From assembly GCA_040766105.1 (NCBI GenBank), contig JAXGRD010000001.1:542047-606046 (forward strand): a stretch of 64,000 bases of DNA, read 5' to 3'. The DNA is from JAXGRD01 sp040766105 (GTDB lineage: Bacteria > Bacillota > Clostridia > Peptostreptococcales > Anaerovoracaceae). Position numbers and translations under genes: made by a program. Shown here piece after piece: positions 53,130-61,674 of the stretch (position 1 is its first letter; each line of letters opens with the position of its first letter). The notes below the pieces were generated by a model, which was not told the origin of the DNA, did no database searches, and saw only the letters and a list, made by a program, of their open reading frames with translations.

Positions 53130-53246
53130 ATGTTGTCATACAAATCAAGACTCGGCGCTACATGCGCAAGCGATAACTTTGTAGAATTAGCTCCTGGCGG
53201 AACCACCAGCTGTGCAAACTGCACTTGCACAACTTGCTGCTACTAA
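53130..53246 (+). CDS. SagA-like TOMM precursor peptide
   Basis: A 38-residue peptide with a near-perfect SD (AAGGAGGTG, six bases before ATG). The leader starts ML-x-aromatic-x-S like SagA, keeps an Ala-Thr pair near residue 10, and ends FVELAPGG; SagA-type leaders end in VAPGG or VAPGS. The core after GG is TTSCANCTCTTCCY: five Cys, four Thr and one Ser in fourteen residues, ending in Tyr. Cys, Ser and Thr are the residues that YcaO enzymes cyclise to azolines. The core is much shorter than streptolysin S and has no glycine-rich tail. One Cys (C12) lies in the leader. Confidence 0.92.
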   Translation: MLSYKSRLGATCASDNFVELAPGGTTSCANCTCTTCCY

Positions 53247-53252
53247 TCAACT

Positions 53253-53290
53253 CTTTCAATTATTCAAATTGAGGGTCTGACTCTCAACAC
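53253..53290 (+). other. Hairpins between precursor and biosynthesis genes
   Basis: TCAATT-ATTCA-AATTGA (53256-53272) extended by G-U and C-G pairs (53253-53275); an alternative GAGGG...CTCTC stem starts at 53271. No T-run. It could attenuate read-through or protect the precursor mRNA so that precursor exceeds enzymes. The remaining 53291-53379 shows nothing else. Confidence 0.5.
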
Positions 53291-53389
53291 AGATTACTCT
53301 AAAGACGAATACTATATTCCGTAGATACACAACACCAGTCAAACATAAACAGACGGTTGTATGAAATATATATTTCCGAAAGGAGAGAA

Positions 53390-54559
53390 ATGAATCTAAC
53401 ACTGAATCTCACCACAAACTGTAATATGAAATGTAGCTTTTGCGGCGCTTGGGAGTACGGAAAAGAGGACAGATTTATTCCAAGAGAACAGGCATTTGAC
53501 GTGCTTCGAACGGCTAAGAGTCTAGGCTATGGAACTACAACATTAACTGGAGGTGAGCCCACATTACACGAACAATACTGTGACATTTTATCCGAAGCAG
53601 ATAAATTGGGATACTGGACGACGGTTACGACAAACGGATTAATATTGACAGATGAGATGATTGAAACCTACAAAAGATGCAAAACCAACGTTCGATTTAG
53701 CCTTCACACACTGAAGGAGAAACAGCATTGGGAGCTGACAGGAACGGATACCTTGACTAAGGTACTGGGAAACATGGAAAGATTGAATTCTGAAGGAGTG
53801 CAGATCAGCGTGGGTGCAACAATAAGTGATGCAAACATGGATGAAGTGGAAGACCTTGCAAGAATAACATGGGAAATGGGAGGATCGTACATCCGATATA
53901 CGCCTGTTGTGGGGGTTCGTCGAGCAAAAGATGTACAACTGACCCTACCCTTTTTCGAGGGACTCATAAAAACCATTATTGATATTGCTTTGGCAAATAA
54001 AGAGAAGCTTAGGCACAGCAAGAAAATTGATATAGACAGAGAACAATTATTTCAATTTATGGTAACAAGAAAATGTGCGGGAGGTTCCCATGGACATATT
54101 GTTTGTGATTGTTCGGGAGAAATACTTCCATGTGCTTTTCTACCGGAAGAACTTGCGTTAGCCAGTGGGAGCAATGGGGATTTTGATAGAAAGTTTCAGA
54201 CGGTATATGAAAAAGCAGATTACTTTTTGGATGAAACAATCGGAAAAAACCTTAAAGGGTTATGCAAAAAATGTGAGTTTGCCGACACATGTGTTGGAGG
54301 CTGCTTTACGACTAAAATATCATTGGGATTGTCCCCGGATGATGAACAGCCTATCTGTATACTTCGGATGCTTTACAAGGTGTTAAATGAATATAGCGAG
54401 TCGGAGAGAAAAACGGTGATAGATTATTGGAACAGTTCTTTTGCGTTGAAAATCGGATTAGAGGATTCAAATCGTTACTGTATGCGTCGTCTTCCCATAT
54501 GGGAAATCAATTATCGATACGGCACAGATAGAAAAAGGAGTACATTCAATTATCAATAA
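53390..54559 (+). CDS. Radical SAM/SPASM-type peptide maturase
   Basis: A 389-residue radical SAM enzyme. The SAM cluster motif is C11-x3-C15-x2-C18 (TNCNMKCSFCGAW), then GGEPTLH. The C-terminal part has a SPASM-like set of cysteines: KCAGGSHGHIVCDCSGEILPC and LCKKCEFADTCVGGCF. SPASM enzymes carry auxiliary Fe-S clusters and commonly modify ribosomal peptides (thioether, C-C or epimerisation). ATG 53390 has AAGGAGA upstream; the TTG at 53357 has no ribosome site. First enzyme gene of the cluster; the chemistry is unknown. Confidence 0.88.
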   Translation: MNLTLNLTTNCNMKCSFCGAWEYGKEDRFIPREQAFDVLRTAKSLGYGTTTLTGGEPTLHEQYCDILSEADKLGYWTTVTTNGLILTDEMIETYKRCKTNVRFSLHTLKEKQHWELTGTDTLTKVLGNMERLNSEGVQISVGATISDANMDEVEDLARITWEMGGSYIRYTPVVGVRRAKDVQLTLPFFEGLIKTIIDIALANKEKLRHSKKIDIDREQLFQFMVTRKCAGGSHGHIVCDCSGEILPCAFLPEELALASGSNGDFDRKFQTVYEKADYFLDETIGKNLKGLCKKCEFADTCVGGCFTTKISLGLSPDDEQPICILRMLYKVLNEYSESERKTVIDYWNSSFALKIGLEDSNRYCMRRLPIWEINYRYGTDRKRSTFNYQ

Positions 54560-54577
54560 GGAATGTCGGAGGAAATA

Positions 54578-55822
54578 ATGGAGATTTTGCTGATACAGGC
54601 AGGCACAAGTTTGGAATTAAGAGAATCGATGGGCAAGGGGAATATGAATCGGATCAATATGCCCATGTTAGGGTTGCTATATATTGAAGCCGCACTGCCA
54701 AAAGATAAAGGTTACAAGGTTGAAGTAATTGATGAGAACCATGAGCCTATTACAAATTTTCGTAAATACGATATCGTTGGAATATCCGGAATGACAGTTC
54801 ATGCCAACCGTATGTATACCCTCGCAGACAAGTATAGAGAGCTGGGCTGCCATGTAGTTCTTGGTGGGGTACACGTTAGCTTTATGCAAGAAGAGGCACT
54901 TCAACATGCGGACACAGTAATGATAAAAGAAGGTGAACTTACTTGGCCGGAATTTTTAGAGGACTTCAGCAAAGGAAAAGCAAAGAGAATATATGCTCCG
55001 AACACTGTCTATGACATCACGAATTCGCCTCGTCCAAATTTACGATTAGTAGACGGACCTGCATATAAGGCGCCAAACGGTACATTAAACTCCATAACTG
55101 CAACGCGAGGTTGCCCCAACAGTTGTGACTTTTGCTGTGTTAGAAAGGTGTTTGACGGGCCTTTCCGTGTTAGGCCTGTTCCAAAGATAATTGAGGAACT
55201 GGAAGGCTTAGATGATAATATCACGATGTTCCAGGATGACAATATTATAGGAAATTTTAGATATGCCAAAGAACTGTTCAATGAGATGAAACCGTTGAAA
55301 AGAAAGTGGGGTGCACAAGGTAGCATCAATGTCGCAGATAACAAGGAACTTCTTGACCTTATGTCCGAGAGTGGATGTAACACTTTGTTTGCGGGATTTG
55401 AGAGCATTAACCCCAAGAACATTCGAAACATGAAAAAATCCGGAACAAACAATACAGAAAAATATAGCGAACAAATCAAGAAAATACACGATAAAGGCAT
55501 TCGAATTTTCGGATCCTTCATTGTTGGGTTGGACGATGATGATGAGAGCGTTTTTGATGCGCTTTATGAATTCTGCATCAAGAACAAAATTGACTTCCCA
55601 ATCGTAAATTGCCTTACTCCATTTCCCGGTACGGAACTGTACCAACGGGTTTTGTCAGAGGGTAGAATCATCGATCATAACTGGGATAATTACAATTTAA
55701 CAAAGGTAGTGATACGTCCCAAAAGAATGTCTCCGGAAAGGATGCAGTTTCTTTACAACAAATTAAATCACTATTTAAATAAGGAAACATACACAAATTA
55801 TAGTGCTATGACAAAGAGATAA
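54578..55822 (+). CDS. B12-binding-domain radical SAM enzyme
   Basis: A 414-residue class-B-like radical SAM protein. Residues 1-140 form a cobalamin-binding Rossmann domain (LGLLYIEAALPK, YDIVGISGMTVHANRMY, VVLGGVHVSFMQEEALQHAD, IKEGE). The SAM motif is C179-x3-C183-x2-C186 (TRGCPNSCDFCCVRK), and the barrel continues to about 360. Such enzymes methylate unactivated carbons or phosphorus, or do ring chemistry; in peptide clusters they are usually C-methyltransferases. ATG 54578 is five bases after GGAGG; a 54563 start is upstream of this SD. No DxHxxG motif, as in many of this class. Confidence 0.88.
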   Translation: MEILLIQAGTSLELRESMGKGNMNRINMPMLGLLYIEAALPKDKGYKVEVIDENHEPITNFRKYDIVGISGMTVHANRMYTLADKYRELGCHVVLGGVHVSFMQEEALQHADTVMIKEGELTWPEFLEDFSKGKAKRIYAPNTVYDITNSPRPNLRLVDGPAYKAPNGTLNSITATRGCPNSCDFCCVRKVFDGPFRVRPVPKIIEELEGLDDNITMFQDDNIIGNFRYAKELFNEMKPLKRKWGAQGSINVADNKELLDLMSESGCNTLFAGFESINPKNIRNMKKSGTNNTEKYSEQIKKIHDKGIRIFGSFIVGLDDDDESVFDALYEFCIKNKIDFPIVNCLTPFPGTELYQRVLSEGRIIDHNWDNYNLTKVVIRPKRMSPERMQFLYNKLNHYLNKETYTNYSAMTKR

Positions 55823-55833
55823 GGAGTAAGGAG

Positions 55834-56754
55834 TTGGATTCAGTAATTGTAAAAAATGCAGAGAAACGATACAAGGGCATTCGTGCCGTGGATGACATTT
55901 CTCTTACGATTTTCAAAAAAGAGATTTTTGGCATCGTAGGTCCAAATGGTGCAGGGAAGACGACGCTCATGGAATGCATGATGGGGTTGCGTAAACTGGA
56001 TGATGGGAGCATTACCATCTTAGGTCTTGATAGTAACAAAGACCACAAGAAACTGGTTTATAAAGTAGGCGCACAATTACAGCAAAGTGAGCTTCCTGCC
56101 AACATAAAGGTGAAGGAAGCAATACGCTTGCAAGCCGGGCTCTTTAATGTGTCGGTTGATGAAGAGGATTTAATGGAGCGATATGACCTGACAACGAAAG
56201 CAAAGACCTACTTCTCGAAGCTATCAGGGGGACAAAAGCAACGATTATTTATATTATTGGCCACAATAAACGATCCCGAGATCGTCATCTTTGATGAGTT
56301 GTCTACCGGCCTTGACCCAGTATCTAGAAGAAAGGTATGGGATTCCGTACTTCGGCTGAAAGAGGAAGGGAAAACTGTGATTGTATCCACACATTTAATG
56401 CAGGAAGCAGAGGAAATCTGCGATAGAGTAGTGATGATTAACAAGGGGAAAACCATAGGGCTGGGAAGCGTAAAAGAATTAATAAGGGAACTCCCCTACA
56501 CCCATGTGTTGGAAGTTGAGCACAGCGGAGACTATAAATTACTCGAAAAATCCATCGAAGGGATTGAGGGAATAACGGGAATAAAAAAGATATCCCTTCA
56601 CAAATATGCAATTTATACCACACAAGAATTAAAACTGGATATTCTCCGTGAGCGGCTGGAGGACATGAACATCGGCACTGGGAATCTCAGCTACCGCCCT
56701 TGCAACTTCGACGATTATTTCTATGATAAAGTTAGCAAAGAGGGGAGGGATTAA
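55834..56754 (+). CDS. ABC transporter ATP-binding protein (exporter)
   Basis: A 306-residue ABC ATPase of the drug/peptide-export type. Walker A is GPNGAGKTT, the signature is LSGGQKQRLF, Walker B VIFDELSTGLDP, and the H-loop is VSTHLMQEAEE. It starts at TTG 55834 preceded by AAGGAGTAAGGAG. With the permease two bases later it should export the modified peptide, like SagG in the streptolysin S operon, or give immunity. Confidence 0.94.
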   Translation: MDSVIVKNAEKRYKGIRAVDDISLTIFKKEIFGIVGPNGAGKTTLMECMMGLRKLDDGSITILGLDSNKDHKKLVYKVGAQLQQSELPANIKVKEAIRLQAGLFNVSVDEEDLMERYDLTTKAKTYFSKLSGGQKQRLFILLATINDPEIVIFDELSTGLDPVSRRKVWDSVLRLKEEGKTVIVSTHLMQEAEEICDRVVMINKGKTIGLGSVKELIRELPYTHVLEVEHSGDYKLLEKSIEGIEGITGIKKISLHKYAIYTTQELKLDILRERLEDMNIGTGNLSYRPCNFDDYFYDKVSKEGRD

Positions 56755-56756
56755 TA

Positions 56757-57491
56757 ATGTTACAGTTATTCAAGACAAAATGTCTTCTCATGACACGAGA
56801 GTATATCGCCCTCTTCTTCACTATCATTTTTTGTCCAATGTTACTAATCCTATTTGGCAGTATCTTTGGCAATGACCCATCTCCTGTTTTCAACAACAAA
56901 GGCACTGTTGATGTCATGATACCCAGTTATGTTGGACTTGTATTTGCCGGATCCGGCCTGATTAGTTTGCCGGTTGCAGTTGCAAGTAGCAAGGAAAGAG
57001 GGGAATTAAGGCGATACCAACTGACTCCGATTTCCCCCATGTTTTTTCTCTTAGCCGATGTGATTATGTACTTTATTATCTCCATAATCGGAATGGCATT
57101 GGTTATGTTCATCGGCGCAGTTGCTTTCGACTCTTCCTTTACCGGAAACTGGCTCCATTGGATTATGGGGTTCTGTATCTCAGGGATATGTATTTTTAGT
57201 ATAGGCTTATTTATAGCAGCATTATCCAACACGGCAAAGCTAGCACAAACTTTTGGCATGCTAATCGGTTTCCCCATGATGTTTCTTTCAGGCTCAGGCA
57301 TGCCATTGGAAATGATGCCGGAGACTGTAAAAGATATTTCTAAGTTTCTTCCACTGTCATACAGCGTTTCTCTTATGAAGGATATATGGGAAAAAGTTGC
57401 ATTATCCAAAATGACGGATGACATCTTGGTTTTATTGGCAGTATCAGTTGTGTTTTTCATCTTGACAGCGCTAACGTTTAAATGGGAATAA
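56757..57491 (+). CDS. ABC-2 type permease of the peptide exporter
   Basis: A 244-residue membrane protein with six hydrophobic segments and the ABC-2 pattern (RGELRRYQLTPISPMFFLLADVIMYF; LSGSGMPLEMMPETVKDISKFLPLSYSVSLM). It pairs with the ATPase two bases upstream; a homodimer would complete the exporter, whereas the streptolysin S operon encodes two permeases (SagH, SagI). Confidence 0.9.
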   Translation: MLQLFKTKCLLMTREYIALFFTIIFCPMLLILFGSIFGNDPSPVFNNKGTVDVMIPSYVGLVFAGSGLISLPVAVASSKERGELRRYQLTPISPMFFLLADVIMYFIISIIGMALVMFIGAVAFDSSFTGNWLHWIMGFCISGICIFSIGLFIAALSNTAKLAQTFGMLIGFPMMFLSGSGMPLEMMPETVKDISKFLPLSYSVSLMKDIWEKVALSKMTDDILVLLAVSVVFFILTALTFKWE

Positions 57492-57526
57492 TTCCTATTG
57501 GAAATAAAGAAAAGAGAGGTAATACA

Positions 57527-58531
57527 TTGGCAAAAAAAGAGCAAAAAAAGAAAATGAGCCTTACGCAGTTTAATCGAGAAGAGAAGGGCTTGGTGTGGAT
57601 GATGGTAGATGTGGCGACCAATATGCCAACAACAATCTATTCGGAATCCCTAGGTGTGAAAGCGCCGGAAGCATGTTATAGGAGTGCCCTTTGGTCCGGC
57701 GGCTCTACCCGGCTTATAGGAGAAGAATACCTTTTGAACTCGAAGCGAAGTTCCTTAGAGTTAGGGATGCCCTTGGGCGTTTACAACTACTCCTCTTCTA
57801 TTGGTGTAAAGGGATGTTTAAGCAACCGTATTTTAGGGGAGGAAGTAATCGCTGATAACAATGAAATCATTCAGTTGCCAAAATATATGCAACTGAAACA
57901 GTCCTTAGGGTCGGTAATACGTTCCCGTCGAAGCATTAGAGAAATGGGAAAGAAACCAATGACGCTGGAGGAATTGGCAACACTACTTTACTATGGGGAT
58001 GGACCAAGCGGCAGATTTGATTTTAATACAAATGACAACATACCGGGCACAGAGACATTAGGAGAAGACTATATAGGTATTGTACGAACATCTCCTTCAG
58101 GCGGCGGTCTTTACCCTATATCTCTGTATTTCGTTGCACTTAATGTAAAAGGATTGGAGCGTGGTATCTACACGTATTTACCCTTAAGCCAGTCCATTCG
58201 ACTGGTTAAGACCTTGGATGATCAAGATATGGAAGAATATAATCGCTTTTCGGAATTTGGGATCAACATTGACAATGAGTCGGTCGGAATTGCCATATAT
58301 TATGTTTATTCATTCTATGATAATTCAAGAAAATATGGTGATATGGCCATGCAGTTTGCATATATCGAAACCGGCGAGATTGCGGAAAACATACAGTTGG
58401 CAGCAACCGCAATGTCTCTTTGCGCCTCGGATATCGGTGGATATGAAAAAAGTTTAACGGAGCAGTTCTTTGGAATTGACGGACTCACAAAACATATTTT
58501 ACACGTAACACTCATAGGAACCGCACAATAG
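57527..58531 (+). CDS. SagB-type FMN dehydrogenase
   Basis: A 334-residue nitroreductase-fold protein. IRSRRSIREMGKKPMTLEELATLLYYGDG is the SagB opening of the FMN domain, RTSPSGGGLYPISLYFVAL the second flavin contact, and the end GIDGLTKHILHVTLIGTAQ is typical. It oxidises azolines to azoles. The frame is open to ATG 57482 inside the permease, but TTG 57527 has AGAGAGG at the right distance, so that start is preferred. Coupled to the SagC-like gene by 11 bases. Confidence 0.93.
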   Translation: MAKKEQKKKMSLTQFNREEKGLVWMMVDVATNMPTTIYSESLGVKAPEACYRSALWSGGSTRLIGEEYLLNSKRSSLELGMPLGVYNYSSSIGVKGCLSNRILGEEVIADNNEIIQLPKYMQLKQSLGSVIRSRRSIREMGKKPMTLEELATLLYYGDGPSGRFDFNTNDNIPGTETLGEDYIGIVRTSPSGGGLYPISLYFVALNVKGLERGIYTYLPLSQSIRLVKTLDDQDMEEYNRFSEFGINIDNESVGIAIYYVYSFYDNSRKYGDMAMQFAYIETGEIAENIQLAATAMSLCASDIGGYEKSLTEQFFGIDGLTKHILHVTLIGTAQ

Positions 58532-58542
58532 GAGGAAAAGCT

Positions 58543-59643
58543 ATGAAAATGGAAAAAGAATACACCATGGGAGAAGGAACCGCAATTTTTTTCAACGGAG
58601 AAAACGAAATCGTTTTCCGGAAAGGTGTATGGAACTACGAAGAAGCCATCTTGAATATATCTCAATTTGATGAAGAATTGCAGGAAAATTTGCTGAACCT
58701 TTTCCGTGATCTCTCAAAAGGTGAGACGATAACCGATGATGAACTTTTTACGAAATATAATATCAGCGAGCAGTTGGAAACAGTATTAACATTACTGGAT
58801 GAACTTGGTGAACAGGAATATATCAACAATGGATATGAAGATCATCAGCAAAGGCTCATTAAGAGCCTTATCGGTGGGAAGTCAGCAATGGGTGGAGGTC
58901 AAAATGGAGCGAATACCTCCGGAACACTACTTATTTCAGACACAAAACCTGTTGTGGAGCAAATGATGAAAATGGCAGAAGGTATATCTATGGATTTGAA
59001 AGAGCTAGATGAAGCGGAAATTGACAAAATTCGCAGTGCAGATCTAACATCCAGAACCGATGCACTGGAGAATGAAAGGGCATATAAAGAAATCACACAG
59101 ATCCTGGCACCATATGGCTGTGTTCTCATCTGCCTTCAAAGGCCTCATATACGGTTACTTCGAAATCTTAACAGAGCACTTCTTAGGCTTCGAATTCCCT
59201 TTATCGTTTGCATGATTGACGGACCTTTCTTAAGTATCATGACGATTAAAGGATATGAAACCGGATGCTTTGAATGTTACGAAACGCGGGTGCAAGCCAG
59301 ATTGGAAAACATGTCGGCATACAGAAATTATGTAGAGAAAACTTCGGGTCATCTCAGAAAGTTTGACAATACCGCAATGTCTCCGATTCTTGCCTCTATT
59401 TCTTCTTTAGGTCTTTACGATGCACTTCTCATCTCTACCATACATCGTGCAAAGCTGGCCGGCAGAGTGTTGAATATCTATCTTCCTCTTCTGGAGATAC
59501 AGACGCAGGATCTTCTCAGAGTACCTTTCTGCAGTGCTTGTGGTCATATTGCAAAGGCACAATATGATGAGATGTACACCTCATCAGAAAAAATAGTGGA
59601 AAAAATGATTGAAAACGTAGAAATCGAAGCTAATCTGCAGTAG
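58543..59643 (+). CDS. SagC/E1-like TOMM cyclodehydratase partner
   Basis: A 366-residue E1-like protein that presents the leader peptide to YcaO. The N-terminal 95 residues look like the winged peptide-binding (RRE) module, ending YNISEQLETVLTLLDELGEQEYI. Zinc cysteines are C242/C245 in GCFECYETR and C330/C333 in FCSACGH. The ThiF-like core is reduced, as in SagC. GGAGGAAAAG precedes the ATG. Confidence 0.88.
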   Translation: MKMEKEYTMGEGTAIFFNGENEIVFRKGVWNYEEAILNISQFDEELQENLLNLFRDLSKGETITDDELFTKYNISEQLETVLTLLDELGEQEYINNGYEDHQQRLIKSLIGGKSAMGGGQNGANTSGTLLISDTKPVVEQMMKMAEGISMDLKELDEAEIDKIRSADLTSRTDALENERAYKEITQILAPYGCVLICLQRPHIRLLRNLNRALLRLRIPFIVCMIDGPFLSIMTIKGYETGCFECYETRVQARLENMSAYRNYVEKTSGHLRKFDNTAMSPILASISSLGLYDALLISTIHRAKLAGRVLNIYLPLLEIQTQDLLRVPFCSACGHIAKAQYDEMYTSSEKIVEKMIENVEIEANLQ

Positions 59644-59660
59644 AAAAAGGAGTCAGGAAG

Positions 59661-60998
59661 ATGATCAATTACTATCCCAGCCATGTTCATATAAAGAACA
59701 AATATAAAAGAATCGGCGGACAGCATGCCGGTATCGTAGAATCTCAGTTACTCTTTTGCAACACGCAAGAAACAGCTCCTAAGCTAAGTATTTGTGCCAA
59801 CGAAATGCCTCACTATGAGCAGATTTTAGTTTCAGAAAAAGCAAAAATCAATTACCATTTATCAGGGTACGGTATCCATCGAGAAGAGTCTTTGGTAAAG
59901 TTGTACGGTGAGAGTGTTGAGAGATATGCGCTTCTTGCTGCCTCCGGGATGTGGACGGACCGTATCGTCTACGGATCATACAATGAAATGAGTGCGCAAC
60001 ATGATATTTTACCGTGGGAATACATAAATATTTTTTCTGCAGAAGACTATGAACAACTTTCCACAAAAACAAATATTAGAAATATAAATAAAGATGATGT
60101 TATCGGTTGGTTGGAATGCCCCTCTCTTCTCAAGAGCGGACAACGTTTCTTCATACCGGTGCAATGTCTATTTTTGGGATATACGGTCCGTGAAGATTTG
60201 GGAGAAAAGCTCTTTGTGCCCAGTTTCTCTAAAGGTTCTGCGGCACATATCAATGGATACAAGGCACTAGAAAGTGCCATATTGGAGGCAATCGAAGCGG
60301 ATGCCTTTATGCTCAACTGGTATACAAAGAAAAAGGCAAAGAAGATTAGACAGGACAACATAGAGTTTATGGAGATTTCGAAGAAAATTCTTGGAAAGAC
60401 CCCCTACGATTTGACTTTATATGATATGAGCATGGATGGTGTACCGGGGTATGTTTTCGCTGCGCAGTTGATTAATAAAAAGAAAAAATCCCCCTATGTA
60501 CTCATGGGCTGTTCGGCCAATTTGAACCCAACCAGAGCGGCATATCGTGCCCTTGCAGAAGCCGCTACAATTCATTATTTGGCGGCTAACGGCCCAATGA
60601 TGAGCCCGACGGACTTCCTTTACAATGGAAAGGATGACTTTCTAAACTTAGATAGCAACGTGGCTTATTGGACAAAGGCAGAGAACCAAGAGACCAAGGA
60701 AAGAATATTAAATGAAATGTGGGAAGGAACTGTGAACATGAGCACCTTCTCAAATCTCAACACCGGTAATGATATGAAAAACTTGGAATACCTTATTGGT
60801 AAACTGTCCAAAATCTCCAAGTATGCGGTATATCTGGATATTACACCGCCGGAAGTCATTAATAAAGGGCTGAAAGTCATGAGGGTTTTTATTCCCGAGC
60901 TTGTGCAATTATCCTATCCGGGTTTTCCATATACGCAGCATCCGAGAGTACTTGAAAATGGGGGTATCAGCGTTGATTTTCCACATCCCATGCCTTAA
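59661..60998 (+). CDS. YcaO cyclodehydratase (SagD type)
   Basis: A 445-residue YcaO enzyme that uses ATP to cyclise Cys, Ser and Thr in the core to azolines. Nucleotide and metal glutamates appear in LYGESVERYALLA (near 84-87) and GYKALESAILEAIEADA (204-212). The protein ends in PHPMP, the PxPxP C-terminus that orders the active site of azoline-forming YcaO proteins. AAGGAG lies nine bases before the ATG. The next gene may start inside its 3' end. Confidence 0.95.
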   Translation: MINYYPSHVHIKNKYKRIGGQHAGIVESQLLFCNTQETAPKLSICANEMPHYEQILVSEKAKINYHLSGYGIHREESLVKLYGESVERYALLAASGMWTDRIVYGSYNEMSAQHDILPWEYINIFSAEDYEQLSTKTNIRNINKDDVIGWLECPSLLKSGQRFFIPVQCLFLGYTVREDLGEKLFVPSFSKGSAAHINGYKALESAILEAIEADAFMLNWYTKKKAKKIRQDNIEFMEISKKILGKTPYDLTLYDMSMDGVPGYVFAAQLINKKKKSPYVLMGCSANLNPTRAAYRALAEAATIHYLAANGPMMSPTDFLYNGKDDFLNLDSNVAYWTKAENQETKERILNEMWEGTVNMSTFSNLNTGNDMKNLEYLIGKLSKISKYAVYLDITPPEVINKGLKVMRVFIPELVQLSYPGFPYTQHPRVLENGGISVDFPHPMP

Positions 60999-61674
60999 AC
61001 AAATACTGTTTATTGCAGTAATTATGTTTCCCTCGGCATATATTTTTTTCGTCAAGCCTTTTCTGTCATCTACAAAAAGTAAAGTGCTTAACGAAAACCT
61101 TTCGACCATTGCTGTTTATGGAGCACTACTATTAATGGGCATATTTACAGGACAAATGGGGCAGTTATTGTTTGAGGCCGGATGGATGTTCTATGGACTG
61201 GCCATTTTATCTGCCCCCCTAATTATCCTATTGGAATATATCCTTGTCTCTATTCCCTTGGTAAAGAAAAGTGGCAAGTTTCCAAAAGTAAAGCCTGTTA
61301 GCATCTATTATGGAGATATCAACTTACTGGATATTGTCGCTATTATTGTTGCAGCAGCACTGGAAGAAACGGTATTTCGTCAATTTTTAATCGGTGGATT
61401 GCTGACAGAATTGGAAGTTGCCGGGGCACTGACTGTAATCATCAGCGGATTTTTCTATGGGCTGAATCACGTCTACTTCGGGAGACTTGCCGTTGTACAA
61501 AAAACAATATCCGGATGTATATTTGGGACATTATTTGTGATTAGCGGAGGAAATATATTGATATCGATAATAGCTCATGTAACACAGAATCTAGTTTTAT
61601 ATTCCTTTTCTGTTATGGAATGGAGAAAAAAATTAAAGATTGGCAGAAGTGGGGCGGAACAATGTATAAACTAG
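60958..61674 (+). CDS. CPBP (CAAX-like) membrane protease, SagE-like
   Basis: A membrane protein of about 238 residues with several hydrophobic helices and all three CPBP motifs: EETVFR, the YGLNH segment of motif 2, and HVTQN of motif 3. In streptolysin S-type clusters SagE cleaves the leader and may give immunity. Start uncertain: TTG 60901, ATG 60958 (weak GAGAG) or ATG 61024 are possible; any upstream start overlaps the ycaO end. Cleavage near GG of the precursor is the expected role. Confidence 0.82.
   Translation: MGVSALIFHIPCLKQILFIAVIMFPSAYIFFVKPFLSSTKSKVLNENLSTIAVYGALLLMGIFTGQMGQLLFEAGWMFYGLAILSAPLIILLEYILVSIPLVKKSGKFPKVKPVSIYYGDINLLDIVAIIVAAALEETVFRQFLIGGLLTELEVAGALTVIISGFFYGLNHVYFGRLAVVQKTISGCIFGTLFVISGGNILISIIAHVTQNLVLYSFSVMEWRKKLKIGRSGAEQCIN

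Noticed and set aside
53130..53246. Precursor as a thiopeptide precursor
   Set aside because: The core resembles thiopeptide cores, but no lanthipeptide-type dehydratase or pyridine-forming enzyme is in the cluster, and the leader is SagA-like.
54578..55822. B12 radical SAM enzyme as a tRNA methylthiotransferase (MiaB-like)
   Set aside because: It has an N-terminal cobalamin-type Rossmann domain and no TRAM domain or extra N-terminal cysteines.
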